A stretch of 19,324 nt of DNA, from contig JADHNV010000012.1 in assembly GCA_016779285.1 (NCBI GenBank), forward strand, positions 1 to 19,324, in the 5' to 3' direction. The notes below the pieces were generated by a model. The model ran no database searches. It was not told the DNA's origin and saw only the letters and a list, made by a program, of their open reading frames with translations. The position numbers were made by a program, and so were the translations under genes. This document shows positions 1-7,495 of this stretch, one piece after another. Position 1 is the first letter of the stretch. Every line of letters begins with the position of its first letter. Origin of the DNA: SAR86 cluster bacterium. Its GTDB lineage: Bacteria; Pseudomonadota; Gammaproteobacteria; Magnimaribacterales; D2472.

Positions 1-555
1 ATATGGGAGCAGGTTGCTCTTGATTCTGGCATCTCAGAGTTAAATAAGACTACAAGAGATATCCCTTCATATTCCGATTTAATGGACTACAGGCTACAAA
101 TAATGAAACAACATAATCTGAAGCTTGCTGACATAGTCCAAGCAACAAAGAAATTGAACTTGCTTGATGGAGCTCTAGATTTTTTAAACCAGGTCAGGCA
201 AGAATTTCAAGTGGTCATTTTATCTGATACTTTTCATGAGATTGCCTATCCTTTAATGGAAAAACTTGGCTATCCCCTCCTGCTTTGCCATACCTTAGAT
301 GTAGATGCTGACGATAACATCCTTGGATACAAATTAAGAGATTCACAGGCAAAAAAACAAGCAATCTTAGGTTTTCAATCTATGGGCTATAGATGCTTAG
401 CAGCGGGAGACTCCTTCAATGATTTGCAAATGTTTGAGGTTGCAGACCAAGGATTCTTTATCAATGCACCTGAAGCTATATCTAACACCATGCCCGAGAT
501 CCCATCTTTTGACTCATACTCAAACCTCTTAAGCGCTTTAAGGAATTATAATTAA
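1..555 (+). CDS. thrH: ThrH, phosphoserine phosphatase / homoserine phosphotransferase (5' partial)
   Basis: HAD-superfamily enzyme that hydrolyses phosphoserine in serine synthesis and, in the characterised Pseudomonas ThrH, can pass the phosphate to homoserine. The frame is open from base 1 and its first visible residues (IWEQVALDSGISELNKTTRD) match ThrH from about residue 16. So the gene starts outside the window, and the first in-frame ATG at 82 is internal. Visible hallmarks, numbered from base 1: HAD motif II ILSDTF (73-78), lysines near 118-119, and the Mg-binding GDSFND (136-141). The N-terminal DxExV/T nucleophile motif lies off the window. The visible 184 residues plus about 15 missing give the usual size of about 200. 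queH follows after 5 bases, suggesting co-transcription. Assignment to ThrH rather than SerB rests on the LCH(T/K)L and AAGDS(F/Y)ND context and the lack of an ACT domain. Confidence 0.88.
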   Translation: MWEQVALDSGISELNKTTRDIPSYSDLMDYRLQIMKQHNLKLADIVQATKKLNLLDGALDFLNQVRQEFQVVILSDTFHEIAYPLMEKLGYPLLLCHTLDVDADDNILGYKLRDSQAKKQAILGFQSMGYRCLAAGDSFNDLQMFEVADQGFFINAPEAISNTMPEIPSFDSYSNLLSALRNYN

Positions 556-560
556 TACTT

Positions 561-1223
561 ATGGAAAACCCATTTTCACTTAATAACTTTTCTAGGCCAA
601 AGTTAGAGATGCCTGGTAATGAAAAAAAACTTTTGCTTCATAGTTGCTGCGCTCCATGTGCTGGAGAAATTATGGAGGCTGTAGCAGCATCGGAGATTCA
701 AACAACTGTTTATTTTTATAATCCAAATATTCATCCAAAGGAAGAGTATGAGATTCGTAAGGATGAAAATAAGAGATTTTGCGACAAACTTGGGTTCAAA
801 TTTATTGATGCTGATTATGATAAAGATAATTGGTTTGAGAGAATAAAAGGCTTAGAAAATGAGCCCGAAAGAGGAAAAAGATGCACTCAATGTTTTGATA
901 TGAGATTTGAAAGATCTGCTCTATACGCTCATGAAAATGGTTTCAAGGTATATGGAACAACACTTGGAATTTCTCGCTGGAAAAATATGGAACAAATTAA
1001 TGATTCAGGCAATCGAGCGGCACAACGTTATGAAGATATCTATTTTTGGGATTTCAATTGGCGAAAAAAAGGGGGCTCCTCACGCATGATAGAAATCTCA
1101 AAACGAGAAGAGTTTTACCAACAAGAATACTGTGGTTGTGTATACAGCCTAAGAGATACTAATAAATGGCGCCAAGAAAATAACAAAGATAGAATAATTA
1201 GAGGGATTAAATTCTATAATTAA
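561..1223 (+). CDS. queH: Epoxyqueuosine reductase QueH
   Basis: QueH (formerly DUF208) reduces epoxyqueuosine to queuosine at tRNA position 34, the last step of Q biosynthesis. It is a non-orthologous replacement for the cobalamin-dependent QueG. The 220-residue protein has the family's cysteine pattern: HSCCAPC (C29, C30, C33), RCTQC (C108, C111) and YCGC (C191, C193), expected to hold an iron-sulfur cluster and a second metal. Other conserved blocks are FYNPNIHP (52-59), the EYEIRK region (62-67), MRFERSA (114-120) and YGTTLGISRWKN (131-142). The ATG at 561 follows thrH by 5 bases. There is no good Shine-Dalgarno sequence: the only AGGA (541-544) is about 16 bases upstream. No other queuosine gene is in the window, so the pathway link comes from the family alone. 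Confidence 0.93.
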   Translation: MENPFSLNNFSRPKLEMPGNEKKLLLHSCCAPCAGEIMEAVAASEIQTTVYFYNPNIHPKEEYEIRKDENKRFCDKLGFKFIDADYDKDNWFERIKGLENEPERGKRCTQCFDMRFERSALYAHENGFKVYGTTLGISRWKNMEQINDSGNRAAQRYEDIYFWDFNWRKKGGSSRMIEISKREEFYQQEYCGCVYSLRDTNKWRQENNKDRIIRGIKFYN

Positions 1224-1224
1224 T

Positions 1225-1254
1225 TTGGGAAACATACCTTTGGCAAAGTACAAT
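1225..1254 (+). promoter_or_regulatory. Predicted sigma70 promoter of the prp operon
   Basis: TTGGGA (1225-1230) and TACAAT (1249-1254) are separated by 18 bases. They match the -35 consensus in 4 of 6 positions and the -10 in 5 of 6. They fill the only gap (1224-1262) between queH and prpB. A start site about 7 bases past the -10 would fall at 1261-1262, next to the prpB ATG at 1263, so the transcript could be leaderless or nearly so. A perfect TATAAT at 1215-1220, inside the end of queH, is a competing -10 without a good -35. In DNA this AT-rich such matches also arise by chance. Confidence 0.45.
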
Positions 1255-1262
1255 ACGGATCA

Positions 1263-2144
1263 ATGAATACTCCGGGGAAAAAATTCAGACAAGCTATAGC
1301 TGATAACAACCCTTTAATGGTTGTCGGTGCAGTAAATGCTTATTGTGCAAAAATGGCTGAGAAGGCTGGCCACAAAGCGCTTTATCTTTCTGGAGCTGGG
1401 GTTGCAAATGCATCTTTTGGATTGCCAGATTTAGCCATTACAACTTTAAATGATGTGGCTGAAGATTCAAGAAGAATTACCCAGGCCACAGATTTACCTC
1501 TTTTGATAGATATTGATACAGGTTTTGGTGGGGCATTTAGCATTGGGCGAACCATCAAAGAAATGATTGCTGCTGATGTTGCAGCAGTCCACATAGAGGA
1601 TCAGGTCACTCAAAAAAGATGTGGTCATAGGCCTAATAAAAGTCTTGTCGATAAAATTGAAATGAGTGATCGTATTAAAGCAGCAGTTGATGGTCGCACC
1701 GACGAAAGTTTTTTCATCATGGCGCGGACAGATTCATATGCAACTGAGGGAATGGATGGTGCTATTGAGCGAAGTAAAGAATATATTGAAGCTGGAGCAG
1801 ACGGTCTATTTCTAGAGGCTGTATCAAGTTTAGAGGACTACAAGCAGCTAAAAGATGCATTACAAGTTCCTGTTCTTGCAAATATTACTGAGTTTGGAAA
1901 AACTCCTCTTTTTACTTCAGAAGAGCTCGCATCGGTTGGAGTTGATATAATGTTATTTCCATTATCCGCTTTCAGAGCCATGAATAAAGCTGCAGAGTCT
2001 GTTTATCATGATATTGCGGTGAATGGATCACAAGCAAATTCAATTGATAAAATGCAGACAAGAGATGAACTGTATGAGTATTTAAATTATCATTCATTTG
2101 AACAAAAATTAGATGAATTATTCAAAAGGAAGGAGAATAGCTAA
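1263..2144 (+). CDS. prpB: 2-methylisocitrate lyase PrpB
   Basis: Last enzyme of the methylcitrate cycle: it splits 2-methylisocitrate into pyruvate and succinate in the cytoplasm. The 293-residue protein shows the isocitrate-lyase/PEP-mutase fold signatures: YLSGAGVANASFG (41-53), the metal-binding DIDTGFGG (83-90), HIEDQ (110-114) and the catalytic-loop KRCGHR (118-123) with Cys120. MARTDSYA and the LFLEA block follow. The length matches E. coli PrpB (about 296). The ATG at 1263 is chosen because the protein then begins at the family's usual N-terminus (SPGxxFR-like TPGKKFR). There is no clear Shine-Dalgarno sequence, only a GGA 3 bases upstream. It is the first gene of prpBCD and abuts prpC with no spacer. 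Genuine isocitrate lyase is unlikely given the length and the PrpB-type signatures. Confidence 0.95.
   Translation: MNTPGKKFRQAIADNNPLMVVGAVNAYCAKMAEKAGHKALYLSGAGVANASFGLPDLAITTLNDVAEDSRRITQATDLPLLIDIDTGFGGAFSIGRTIKEMIAADVAAVHIEDQVTQKRCGHRPNKSLVDKIEMSDRIKAAVDGRTDESFFIMARTDSYATEGMDGAIERSKEYIEAGADGLFLEAVSSLEDYKQLKDALQVPVLANITEFGKTPLFTSEELASVGVDIMLFPLSAFRAMNKAAESVYHDIAVNGSQANSIDKMQTRDELYEYLNYHSFEQKLDELFKRKENS
2126..2135 (+). promoter_or_regulatory. Strong ribosome binding site of prpC
   Basis: AAGGAAGGAG ends 9 bases before the prpC ATG at 2145 and lies inside the last codons of prpB. It contains GGAG and AAGGA cores complementary to the 16S 3' end. It stands out because most genes in this window have no recognisable Shine-Dalgarno sequence. 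Confidence 0.7.
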
Positions 2145-3266
2145 ATGGTTAAGAAGTTAGAGGGCGCTGGATTACGCGGTCAAGTTGCAGGCGAAACATC
2201 ACTATGCACGGTTGGACAAGAGGAAGGCCTAGCGTACAGGGGACATAAAATTGAGACCTTGGCTGAAAAAGCAACATTTGAAGAGGTTGCTTACCTTCTG
2301 CTCTACGGTAAATTACCTAATAAATTAGAGCTATCAGATTATAAAGCTTTATTAAAAGGTTTAAGAGATCTTCCAGATTCCTTAAAAAAAGTTCTCAGAG
2401 AAATACCAGCATCAGCTCACCCAATGGCAGTCATGGCAACAGGATGCTCAATGCTTGGAAATCTTGAGCCTGAGGAGTCAATGGATGCGCAATTGGATTC
2501 AATTAATAGAATGGTTGCAACCATGCCATCAATTGTGACTTATTGGTATAAATTTTCTCACGATGGAGTGGATATTAGTCTCGTAAATGATGAAGATACA
2601 ATGGCTGGTCATTTTTTGCATATCCTTCATGGCAAAACACCATCAGATCTTCATAGACGAGTCATGGATGCTTCTTTGATTTTATATGCTGAGCATGAAT
2701 TTAATGCATCTACTTTTACTGCTAGAGTCTGCGCTTCAACCATGTCAGATATATTTTCTTGTGTTGTAGCTGCCATAGGTTCTCTTAAGGGTCCATTGCA
2801 TGGAGGCGCCAATGAGGCTGCAATGGAGATGATTGAAAACTGGAAGACACGGGAAGAGGCAAAAACAAACATTTTGGATATGCTTGCAAATAAAGGGAAG
2901 ATTATGGGTTTTGGTCATGCGATATATTCTGAAAGAGATCCTAGGAATGCAGTTATCAAAGAATTTTCTAAAGAGCTATCTAAAGAGTATGGAGATGATT
3001 CTTTGTATCAAGTCTCTGAAGAGGTTGAGCAGGTCATGTGGGATGAGAAGAAATTGTTCCCAAATGCAGATTTTTTCCATGCCTCAGCATATTTTTACAT
3101 GGGTATCCCAACAAAACTCTTTACTCCAATTTTTGTGATGTCGCGAGTCACAGGCTGGACTGCTCACTGCATGGAGCAAAGAGCCAATAATAGAATTATT
3201 AGACCAAGTGCAGAATATACTGGTCCTGAGACCTCTGTTTGGGTAGACCTGGAAGATAGGGAGTAA
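2145..3266 (+). CDS. prpC: 2-methylcitrate synthase PrpC
   Basis: Condenses propionyl-CoA with oxaloacetate to 2-methylcitrate, the entry step of the methylcitrate cycle. The 373-residue protein has the citrate-synthase fold with its catalytic residues visible: His219 in GPLHGGANEAAM, His258 in MGFGHAIY, and Asp309 in NADFFHASAY. The C-terminal run MGIPTKLFTPIFVMSRVTGW followed by EQRANNRIIRPSAEYTG is characteristic of PrpC and other short citrate synthases, and lacks the N-terminal extension of the long hexameric GltA. ATG directly follows the prpB stop and has a strong ribosome binding site. Position between prpB and prpD makes methylcitrate synthase far more likely than housekeeping citrate synthase, though side activity with acetyl-CoA is common in the family. 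Confidence 0.95.
   Translation: MVKKLEGAGLRGQVAGETSLCTVGQEEGLAYRGHKIETLAEKATFEEVAYLLLYGKLPNKLELSDYKALLKGLRDLPDSLKKVLREIPASAHPMAVMATGCSMLGNLEPEESMDAQLDSINRMVATMPSIVTYWYKFSHDGVDISLVNDEDTMAGHFLHILHGKTPSDLHRRVMDASLILYAEHEFNASTFTARVCASTMSDIFSCVVAAIGSLKGPLHGGANEAAMEMIENWKTREEAKTNILDMLANKGKIMGFGHAIYSERDPRNAVIKEFSKELSKEYGDDSLYQVSEEVEQVMWDEKKLFPNADFFHASAYFYMGIPTKLFTPIFVMSRVTGWTAHCMEQRANNRIIRPSAEYTGPETSVWVDLEDRE
3258..3263 (+). promoter_or_regulatory. Ribosome binding site of prpD
   Basis: AGGGAG sits 6 bases upstream of the prpD ATG (3270) and overlaps the end of prpC. It supports the chosen start and suggests strong independent initiation. Confidence 0.6.
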
Positions 3267-3269
3267 ATC

Positions 3270-4730
3270 ATGTCAAATAATGTTGAACTGAACATAAGGT
3301 CAGGTCCTGACTCTTTGCTTGTAGAAATTGCAGAATATGTGTCAAAGCAAGAAATTAATTCGGAGCTAGCTCTTTCAACTGCCCGAAATTGTTTAATAGA
3401 CACCATTGGATGTGGTTTATTAGCATTAACCTTTCCTGCATGCACAAAAATGCTTGGTCCCATTGTTCCAGGTACCAATGTGCCCAATGGAGTAAGAGTT
3501 CCCGGGACTAATTTTTTACTGGATCCAGTAAAAGGTGCTTTTGATATAGGCTGTATTATTAGATGGTTAGACTATAACGACACATGGTTGGCGGCTGAGT
3601 GGGGCCATCCCTCGGATAATCTTGGTGCAATTCTCTCAATAGCAGATTATGTCTCTCAAAAAAATGTTGCAGCTGGCAAAGACCCTCTTACGATGAGAGA
3701 CGTTTTAGAGAGCATGATCATGGCTCATGAGATTCAAGGAGTTTTGGCTCTTACAAACAGTTTTAATAGAGTTGGCTTAGATCATGTTGTGTTAGTAAAA
3801 GTTGCATCAACAGCCGTTGTTACAAAAATGCTTGGTGGTAACACTGATCAAATTATGGATGCTGTAAGTCAAGCCTGGGTAGATGGTCAAAGTCTGAGGA
3901 CATATCGTCATGCACCAAATGCTGGTTCCAGAAAAAGTTGGGCTGCCGGTGATGCTACTAGTCGAGCAGTGAGACTTGCACTTATTACTCTTTCTGGCGA
4001 AATGGGTTATCCAAGCGTTTTGTCAGCTCCAACATGGGGCTTTGAAGATGTTTCCTTTAAGGGAGAAAAATTATCTTTGAGTCAATCTTTTGGTTCTTAT
4101 GTTATGGAAAATGTTCTGTTTAAAATTAGCTTCCCAGCTGAGTTTCATGCCCAAACAGCTGTAGAGGCTGCAGTAACACTGCATCCTCAAATTAAAGATC
4201 GGCTTGATGAAATAGCCAATATTGAGGTAACGACTCACGAATCTGCTATCAGGATTATCTCTAAATCAGGAAAACTAAATAATCCGGCTGATAGAGATCA
4301 CTGCTTGCAATATATGATTGCTATAGGTTTAATTCATGGAGATCTTATTGCTGAACATTACGAAGATGATGTTGCTAGCGACCCAAGGATTGATGAGCTT
4401 AGAGAAAAGATGACAATCAAAGAGGATAAGCGATATACAAATGAGTATTTAGAAGCCGATAAAAGATCTATAGCCAATAAAATTCAGATATTTTTTACTG
4501 ATGGCTCTTCAACAGATGCTATTGAGGTTGAGTATCCTATAGGTCATAAGCGTCGAAGAGAGGAAGGGATTCCTGTGTTAGAAAAGAAATTTGAGAATAA
4601 CCTTGGTAAGATTTTTGATGATGAAAAAGTTAATGCTATTTTATCTAAATGCCTTGATCAAGATGCGCTTGAGTCAATGAGTGTCTTAGATTTTCAAGAG
4701 TTATTTGCTGTAGAAAAGAATTCTTTTTAA
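3270..4730 (+). CDS. prpD: 2-methylcitrate dehydratase PrpD
   Basis: Iron-independent MmgE/PrpD-family dehydratase that converts 2-methylcitrate to 2-methyl-cis-aconitate, which an aconitase (AcnB type, not in this window) then hydrates to methylisocitrate. The length of 486 residues matches E. coli PrpD (483). Conserved blocks include DTIGCG near residues 44-49, RWLDYNDTWLAAEWGHPSDN around 98-117, YRHAPNAGSRKSWAAGDATS around 212-231, KISFPAEFHAQTAVEAA and DHCLQYMIAIGLIHG. The ATG is 3 bases after the prpC stop with a good ribosome binding site. It is the last gene of the prp operon: no prpE, acnD, prpF or PrpR/GntR-type regulator adjoins. Its TAA stop is shared in the palindrome TTAA with the converging acylase gene. 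Confidence 0.95.
   Translation: MSNNVELNIRSGPDSLLVEIAEYVSKQEINSELALSTARNCLIDTIGCGLLALTFPACTKMLGPIVPGTNVPNGVRVPGTNFLLDPVKGAFDIGCIIRWLDYNDTWLAAEWGHPSDNLGAILSIADYVSQKNVAAGKDPLTMRDVLESMIMAHEIQGVLALTNSFNRVGLDHVVLVKVASTAVVTKMLGGNTDQIMDAVSQAWVDGQSLRTYRHAPNAGSRKSWAAGDATSRAVRLALITLSGEMGYPSVLSAPTWGFEDVSFKGEKLSLSQSFGSYVMENVLFKISFPAEFHAQTAVEAAVTLHPQIKDRLDEIANIEVTTHESAIRIISKSGKLNNPADRDHCLQYMIAIGLIHGDLIAEHYEDDVASDPRIDELREKMTIKEDKRYTNEYLEADKRSIANKIQIFFTDGSSTDAIEVEYPIGHKRRREEGIPVLEKKFENNLGKIFDDEKVNAILSKCLDQDALESMSVLDFQELFAVEKNSF
4727..4730. other. Shared TTAA: overlapping convergent stop codons
   Basis: TTAA at 4727-4730 supplies the TAA stop of prpD on the plus strand (4728-4730) and the TAA stop of the acylase on the minus strand (4729-4727). 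The two genes therefore converge with a 4-base overlap, leaving no room for an intergenic bidirectional terminator. Confidence 0.95.
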
Positions 4731-6730
4731 AGGCTCGTTGGAATAAACCTAAGAGCTTCTTGGCTAAATAAGAACGTTTGGTCAGAATAATGAACAGAAG
4801 ACTCATTTCTGGATGATCCATAGTTATGCATGCCGTAAATTGTTTTACCGAAGTCGTCTTCGGCGATAATAAAGAATAGACCATCACCTCCAGACATATT
4901 TAAACTTTTGGTTTTTGCATTGGGTGCTCCATAGACAGCTCTCAAGGTATCGACTGAGCCTTGAATTGGAAAAGTTCGAGAATCTCTAGAAATAGTATTA
5001 ATTAGGCCCCACTGATCAGTATAGTTTCTTTTAATTTTCTTAAAGAGGTTGTCGCATTCTTGTTTTGCTGATTTGTATGAGGGGGTAGGTTTACTATTCA
5101 TCTCTGAAATCCACTCTTGTGCCATTAGGCACATTCCCAGAGCTGCATTGGTATTATTAATATCAGTTTTTCTATTCCAATTTTGCAATGCCAGCTCAAT
5201 ATCTTTGTCATTTTTAGCAATCGATTCTAGATACTTATATTGCCTTGAGTTCTTGGAGTAAGAGTTATCAAATTTAATTTGAATAAATCGATCTAAATCA
5301 ATACTTTCATTTGGAGAAAGCAGCTCATTAGCTACATAGGACCTGTTTGTTAGTCTTTGTTCAAAATGAACATTTTTTTTCATTGATTTCATTTTTAGGG
5401 AATGACTCCCCATCACAGAAAATGGATTTTGATTAGTGCTTTGAATCCATCCATTGGATGGGTTGATAAATTTAGGTAAGTCATGAACCAATTTGTCCTC
5501 ATCCCAAATATCATTTGAGCTGGAGCTTTTTAAAATTTGCCTAGCTGATTGAGCATCAGCTCTTTTAGGAATTCTGCCATTGTAAAAATATCCAATATTC
5601 CTATTTGAATCCATCGTTACAAAGTTAAAGCTAGGTATTTTTCTTTTTGCTAGTTGTTTCTCGAATTCATATACATTGGTTGAATTACCTAATTCATACC
5701 AACCCTCTATTTCATTAAAAGAGTTTTGGTTTATGTGCCTAAGGGCAAAATATTTTCCTTTCATTTCTAAAACCGGACCAAACTTTGAGTATCTAAATTT
5801 TTGCTTGGTACGTAACTTCAAAAAACCTAACAGTCTAAATGCTAAATAATCCTCTTCAATCTCAAAAGTTTCCCACTCATTATCCAGCAGGTATTGATTT
5901 GAATTATCTGGATTTATTGTGAGTTCAAATATATCCATTACATCGGGACGATTAACGGTGGCACCCCATCCAATGTCTTTGTTAAAGCCAACATTAATTA
6001 AAAAAGATCCAGGAAAGTTACCGCCATGACCATGCCATCCTGATTTACTTTCAATATTCAATTCATACCAACCAACTGGCCCAGTCAAGGGTTGATGTGA
6101 ATTAATTAAAAGGTAAGCAGCATTTGAATCTGCTTTTATTGAATTGATAGCTATAGCATTGGACCCAGTTGGAATTGATGTTTTATCCGCTTCAGCTATC
6201 TGCGCCAAGTCTCTATCTAAGCCTGCAAAAAAAAGATGCTGGATATAGGATCCAGCAAGCACATCTTCTTGGGTAATTGGATGAAGAGAAGGATTAACCC
6301 TATCTGGATATTTATTTGCATAGGCATTTATACCATCAGCATATGCTTGAGCCATGGAAAGTATATTTTGAGAAAGTTGTTTCTTCCCAAAACTTCTTAA
6401 ATTTGAATGAACTTTTAACAACCTGACTAAGTAGTCGGTGTCAATGGCATCAAGACCATTATAAATAGCATTTTGACCCCGATATAAAGGCATCAACTCC
6501 ATAAGATCCTCATATGCATCTTCAGCATGTACCATACCTATTCCATAGGCAACATCTTGATCAGTTTGACCTTTGATGTATGGAACTCCCCAAAAATCTC
6601 TATTGATGTATACACTGTATTGATTTTTAATTTCAAAATTTGAATGCTTTTCAAGCATTGAGCATGAGCTTAGAATTAGGCTTAGGATAGCAAAGGATAA
6701 AGAAGCACTTGAAATTTTTTTTATTATCAC
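4727..6730 (-). CDS. Penicillin-acylase-family N-terminal nucleophile amidase, predicted lipoprotein
   Basis: A 667-residue member of the penicillin G acylase / aculeacin A acylase family (S45, Ntn hydrolases), which cleave amide-linked acyl groups such as those of beta-lactams, acyl-homoserine lactones or lipopeptides. The substrate here is unknown. Order: positively charged N-terminus and hydrophobic segment ending in lipobox LSSC (Cys23, Ser24), so probably an outer-membrane-directed lipoprotein; family N-motif RDFWGVPYI (44-52) and GIGMVHAEDA (63-72); self-cleavage junction TGSNAIAI with Gly189 and nucleophile Ser190; SHQPLTG (211-217); and Asn260 in GWGATVN, a likely oxyanion residue. 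Cleavage would give an alpha chain of about 167 residues and a beta chain of 478. The start is GTG at 6730, chosen because it gives a complete signal sequence. It is the only minus-strand gene. PvdQ-like activity is possible but unproven. Confidence 0.88.
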   Translation of the reverse strand: MIIKKISSASLSFAILSLILSSCSMLEKHSNFEIKNQYSVYINRDFWGVPYIKGQTDQDVAYGIGMVHAEDAYEDLMELMPLYRGQNAIYNGLDAIDTDYLVRLLKVHSNLRSFGKKQLSQNILSMAQAYADGINAYANKYPDRVNPSLHPITQEDVLAGSYIQHLFFAGLDRDLAQIAEADKTSIPTGSNAIAINSIKADSNAAYLLINSHQPLTGPVGWYELNIESKSGWHGHGGNFPGSFLINVGFNKDIGWGATVNRPDVMDIFELTINPDNSNQYLLDNEWETFEIEEDYLAFRLLGFLKLRTKQKFRYSKFGPVLEMKGKYFALRHINQNSFNEIEGWYELGNSTNVYEFEKQLAKRKIPSFNFVTMDSNRNIGYFYNGRIPKRADAQSARQILKSSSSNDIWDEDKLVHDLPKFINPSNGWIQSTNQNPFSVMGSHSLKMKSMKKNVHFEQRLTNRSYVANELLSPNESIDLDRFIQIKFDNSYSKNSRQYKYLESIAKNDKDIELALQNWNRKTDINNTNAALGMCLMAQEWISEMNSKPTPSYKSAKQECDNLFKKIKRNYTDQWGLINTISRDSRTFPIQGSVDTLRAVYGAPNAKTKSLNMSGGDGLFFIIAEDDFGKTIYGMHNYGSSRNESSVHYSDQTFLFSQEALRFIPTSL

Positions 6731-6771
6731 AAATATATTGTAATAGTTTCTGATAAAAATATTTCTGAATC
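6731..6771. promoter_or_regulatory. Divergent intergenic promoter region
   Basis: These 41 bases separate the divergent acylase and SDR-like genes and must hold both promoters unless these extend into the genes. On the minus strand TACAAT (plus coordinates 6742-6737) is a -10 candidate whose start site would fall at or next to the acylase GTG. On the plus strand only poor matches such as GATAAA (6752-6757) are seen. No -35 match was found for either. The region is almost entirely A/T, so these hexamers carry little weight. Confidence 0.35.
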
Positions 6772-7461
6772 ATGCAAAAAAATATCTTGGTAATAGGTGG
6801 TAACTCTTTAATTGGCCAAGAGGTAATCAAACTATCGAATTCAGAAGGCGATAATGTTATTGCAACTTCTAGATCGACAATAGACCTACCTTTAAAAAAT
6901 TTCATTCAATTAGACCCAAATGAGGATTTGTCAGGGCTTGATGCTTTGCCAGACTCAATTGATGCATTGCTTTATTGTCCAGGCTCTATTTCTCTCAAAT
7001 CAATCCAAAGAATGGATATTTCTGATATCAGGGAAGATTTTAGAATTAATGTTGAGGGCGCTTTTAATATTATTAAAAAAGTCTTACCTAATCTCAAAAA
7101 AGATAATGGAGCTTCAGTTGTTTTCATCTCTTCTGTGGCTGCTAACAGTGGAATGACATTTCATTCCTCCATTGCAACATCAAAAGCTGCACTGGAAGGT
7201 TTTGCTAGAAGTCTTGCCTCTGAGCTTGCCCCAAGAGTGGCCATAAATTGTGTTGCTCCATCCTTAACCAATACTCCAATGGCTGAACATCTTCTTGATA
7301 ATGAAAAAAAATTACAATCCTCTCAAGAAAGGCATCCACTCAATGCTATTGGAGATCCAGTAAAGGTTGCTAAGGTTATATATAACCTTTTTTCTGCCAA
7401 AGAAGATTGGATCACTGGCCAAACAATAAGCATTGACGGCGGACTATCAAGCCTTAGATAG
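6772..7461 (+). CDS. Atypical short-chain dehydrogenase/reductase (SDR) lacking the catalytic Tyr
   Basis: A 229-residue Rossmann-fold SDR of unknown substrate. Nucleotide-binding GGNSLIG is at 9-15, CPG (69-71) stands where NAG is usual, Asn93 is in INVEGAF, and Ser121 is in ISSVAAN. The usual active-site YxxxK reads IATSK, with Ile134 in place of Tyr and Lys138 kept. The C-terminal block NCVAPSLTNTPM (159-170) and ITGQTISIDGG (214-224) are typical of classical SDRs, so the fold is intact and only the proton-donating Tyr is missing. It may bind NAD(P) without ordinary dehydrogenase chemistry, or use another donor. It is divergent from the acylase and 34 bases upstream of aroC on the same strand. 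ATG at 6772 places the Rossmann motif at the expected distance; no ribosome binding site is evident. Confidence 0.85.
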   Translation: MQKNILVIGGNSLIGQEVIKLSNSEGDNVIATSRSTIDLPLKNFIQLDPNEDLSGLDALPDSIDALLYCPGSISLKSIQRMDISDIREDFRINVEGAFNIIKKVLPNLKKDNGASVVFISSVAANSGMTFHSSIATSKAALEGFARSLASELAPRVAINCVAPSLTNTPMAEHLLDNEKKLQSSQERHPLNAIGDPVKVAKVIYNLFSAKEDWITGQTISIDGGLSSLR

Positions 7462-7482
7462 GCTCCATTAAGCTTTTTAGTC

Positions 7483-7488
7483 TATAAT
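7483..7488 (+). promoter_or_regulatory. Candidate -10 box of the aroC superoperon
   Basis: A perfect TATAAT ends 7 bases before the aroC ATG at 7496, so initiation would fall at about 7495-7496 and produce a leaderless message. No acceptable -35 hexamer is seen 15-19 bases upstream and no TGn extension precedes it. The leader has no Shine-Dalgarno sequence. It lies in the 34-base gap that opens the long plus-strand gene string. Confidence 0.35.
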
Positions 7489-7495
7489 TCTGCGT

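Noticed and set aside
4645..4887. Minus-strand open frame of 80 codons over the prpD/acylase junction.
   Set aside because: It overlaps the 3' ends of two recognised genes in another frame and shows no protein-like features.
7450..7464. Inverted repeat AGCCT-TAGAT-AGGCT at the end of the SDR gene, followed by a T run at 7474-7478, as an intrinsic terminator.
   Set aside because: The stem is only 5 bp and the T run begins 10 bases after it, so it does not fit an intrinsic terminator. A small palindromic operator cannot be excluded.
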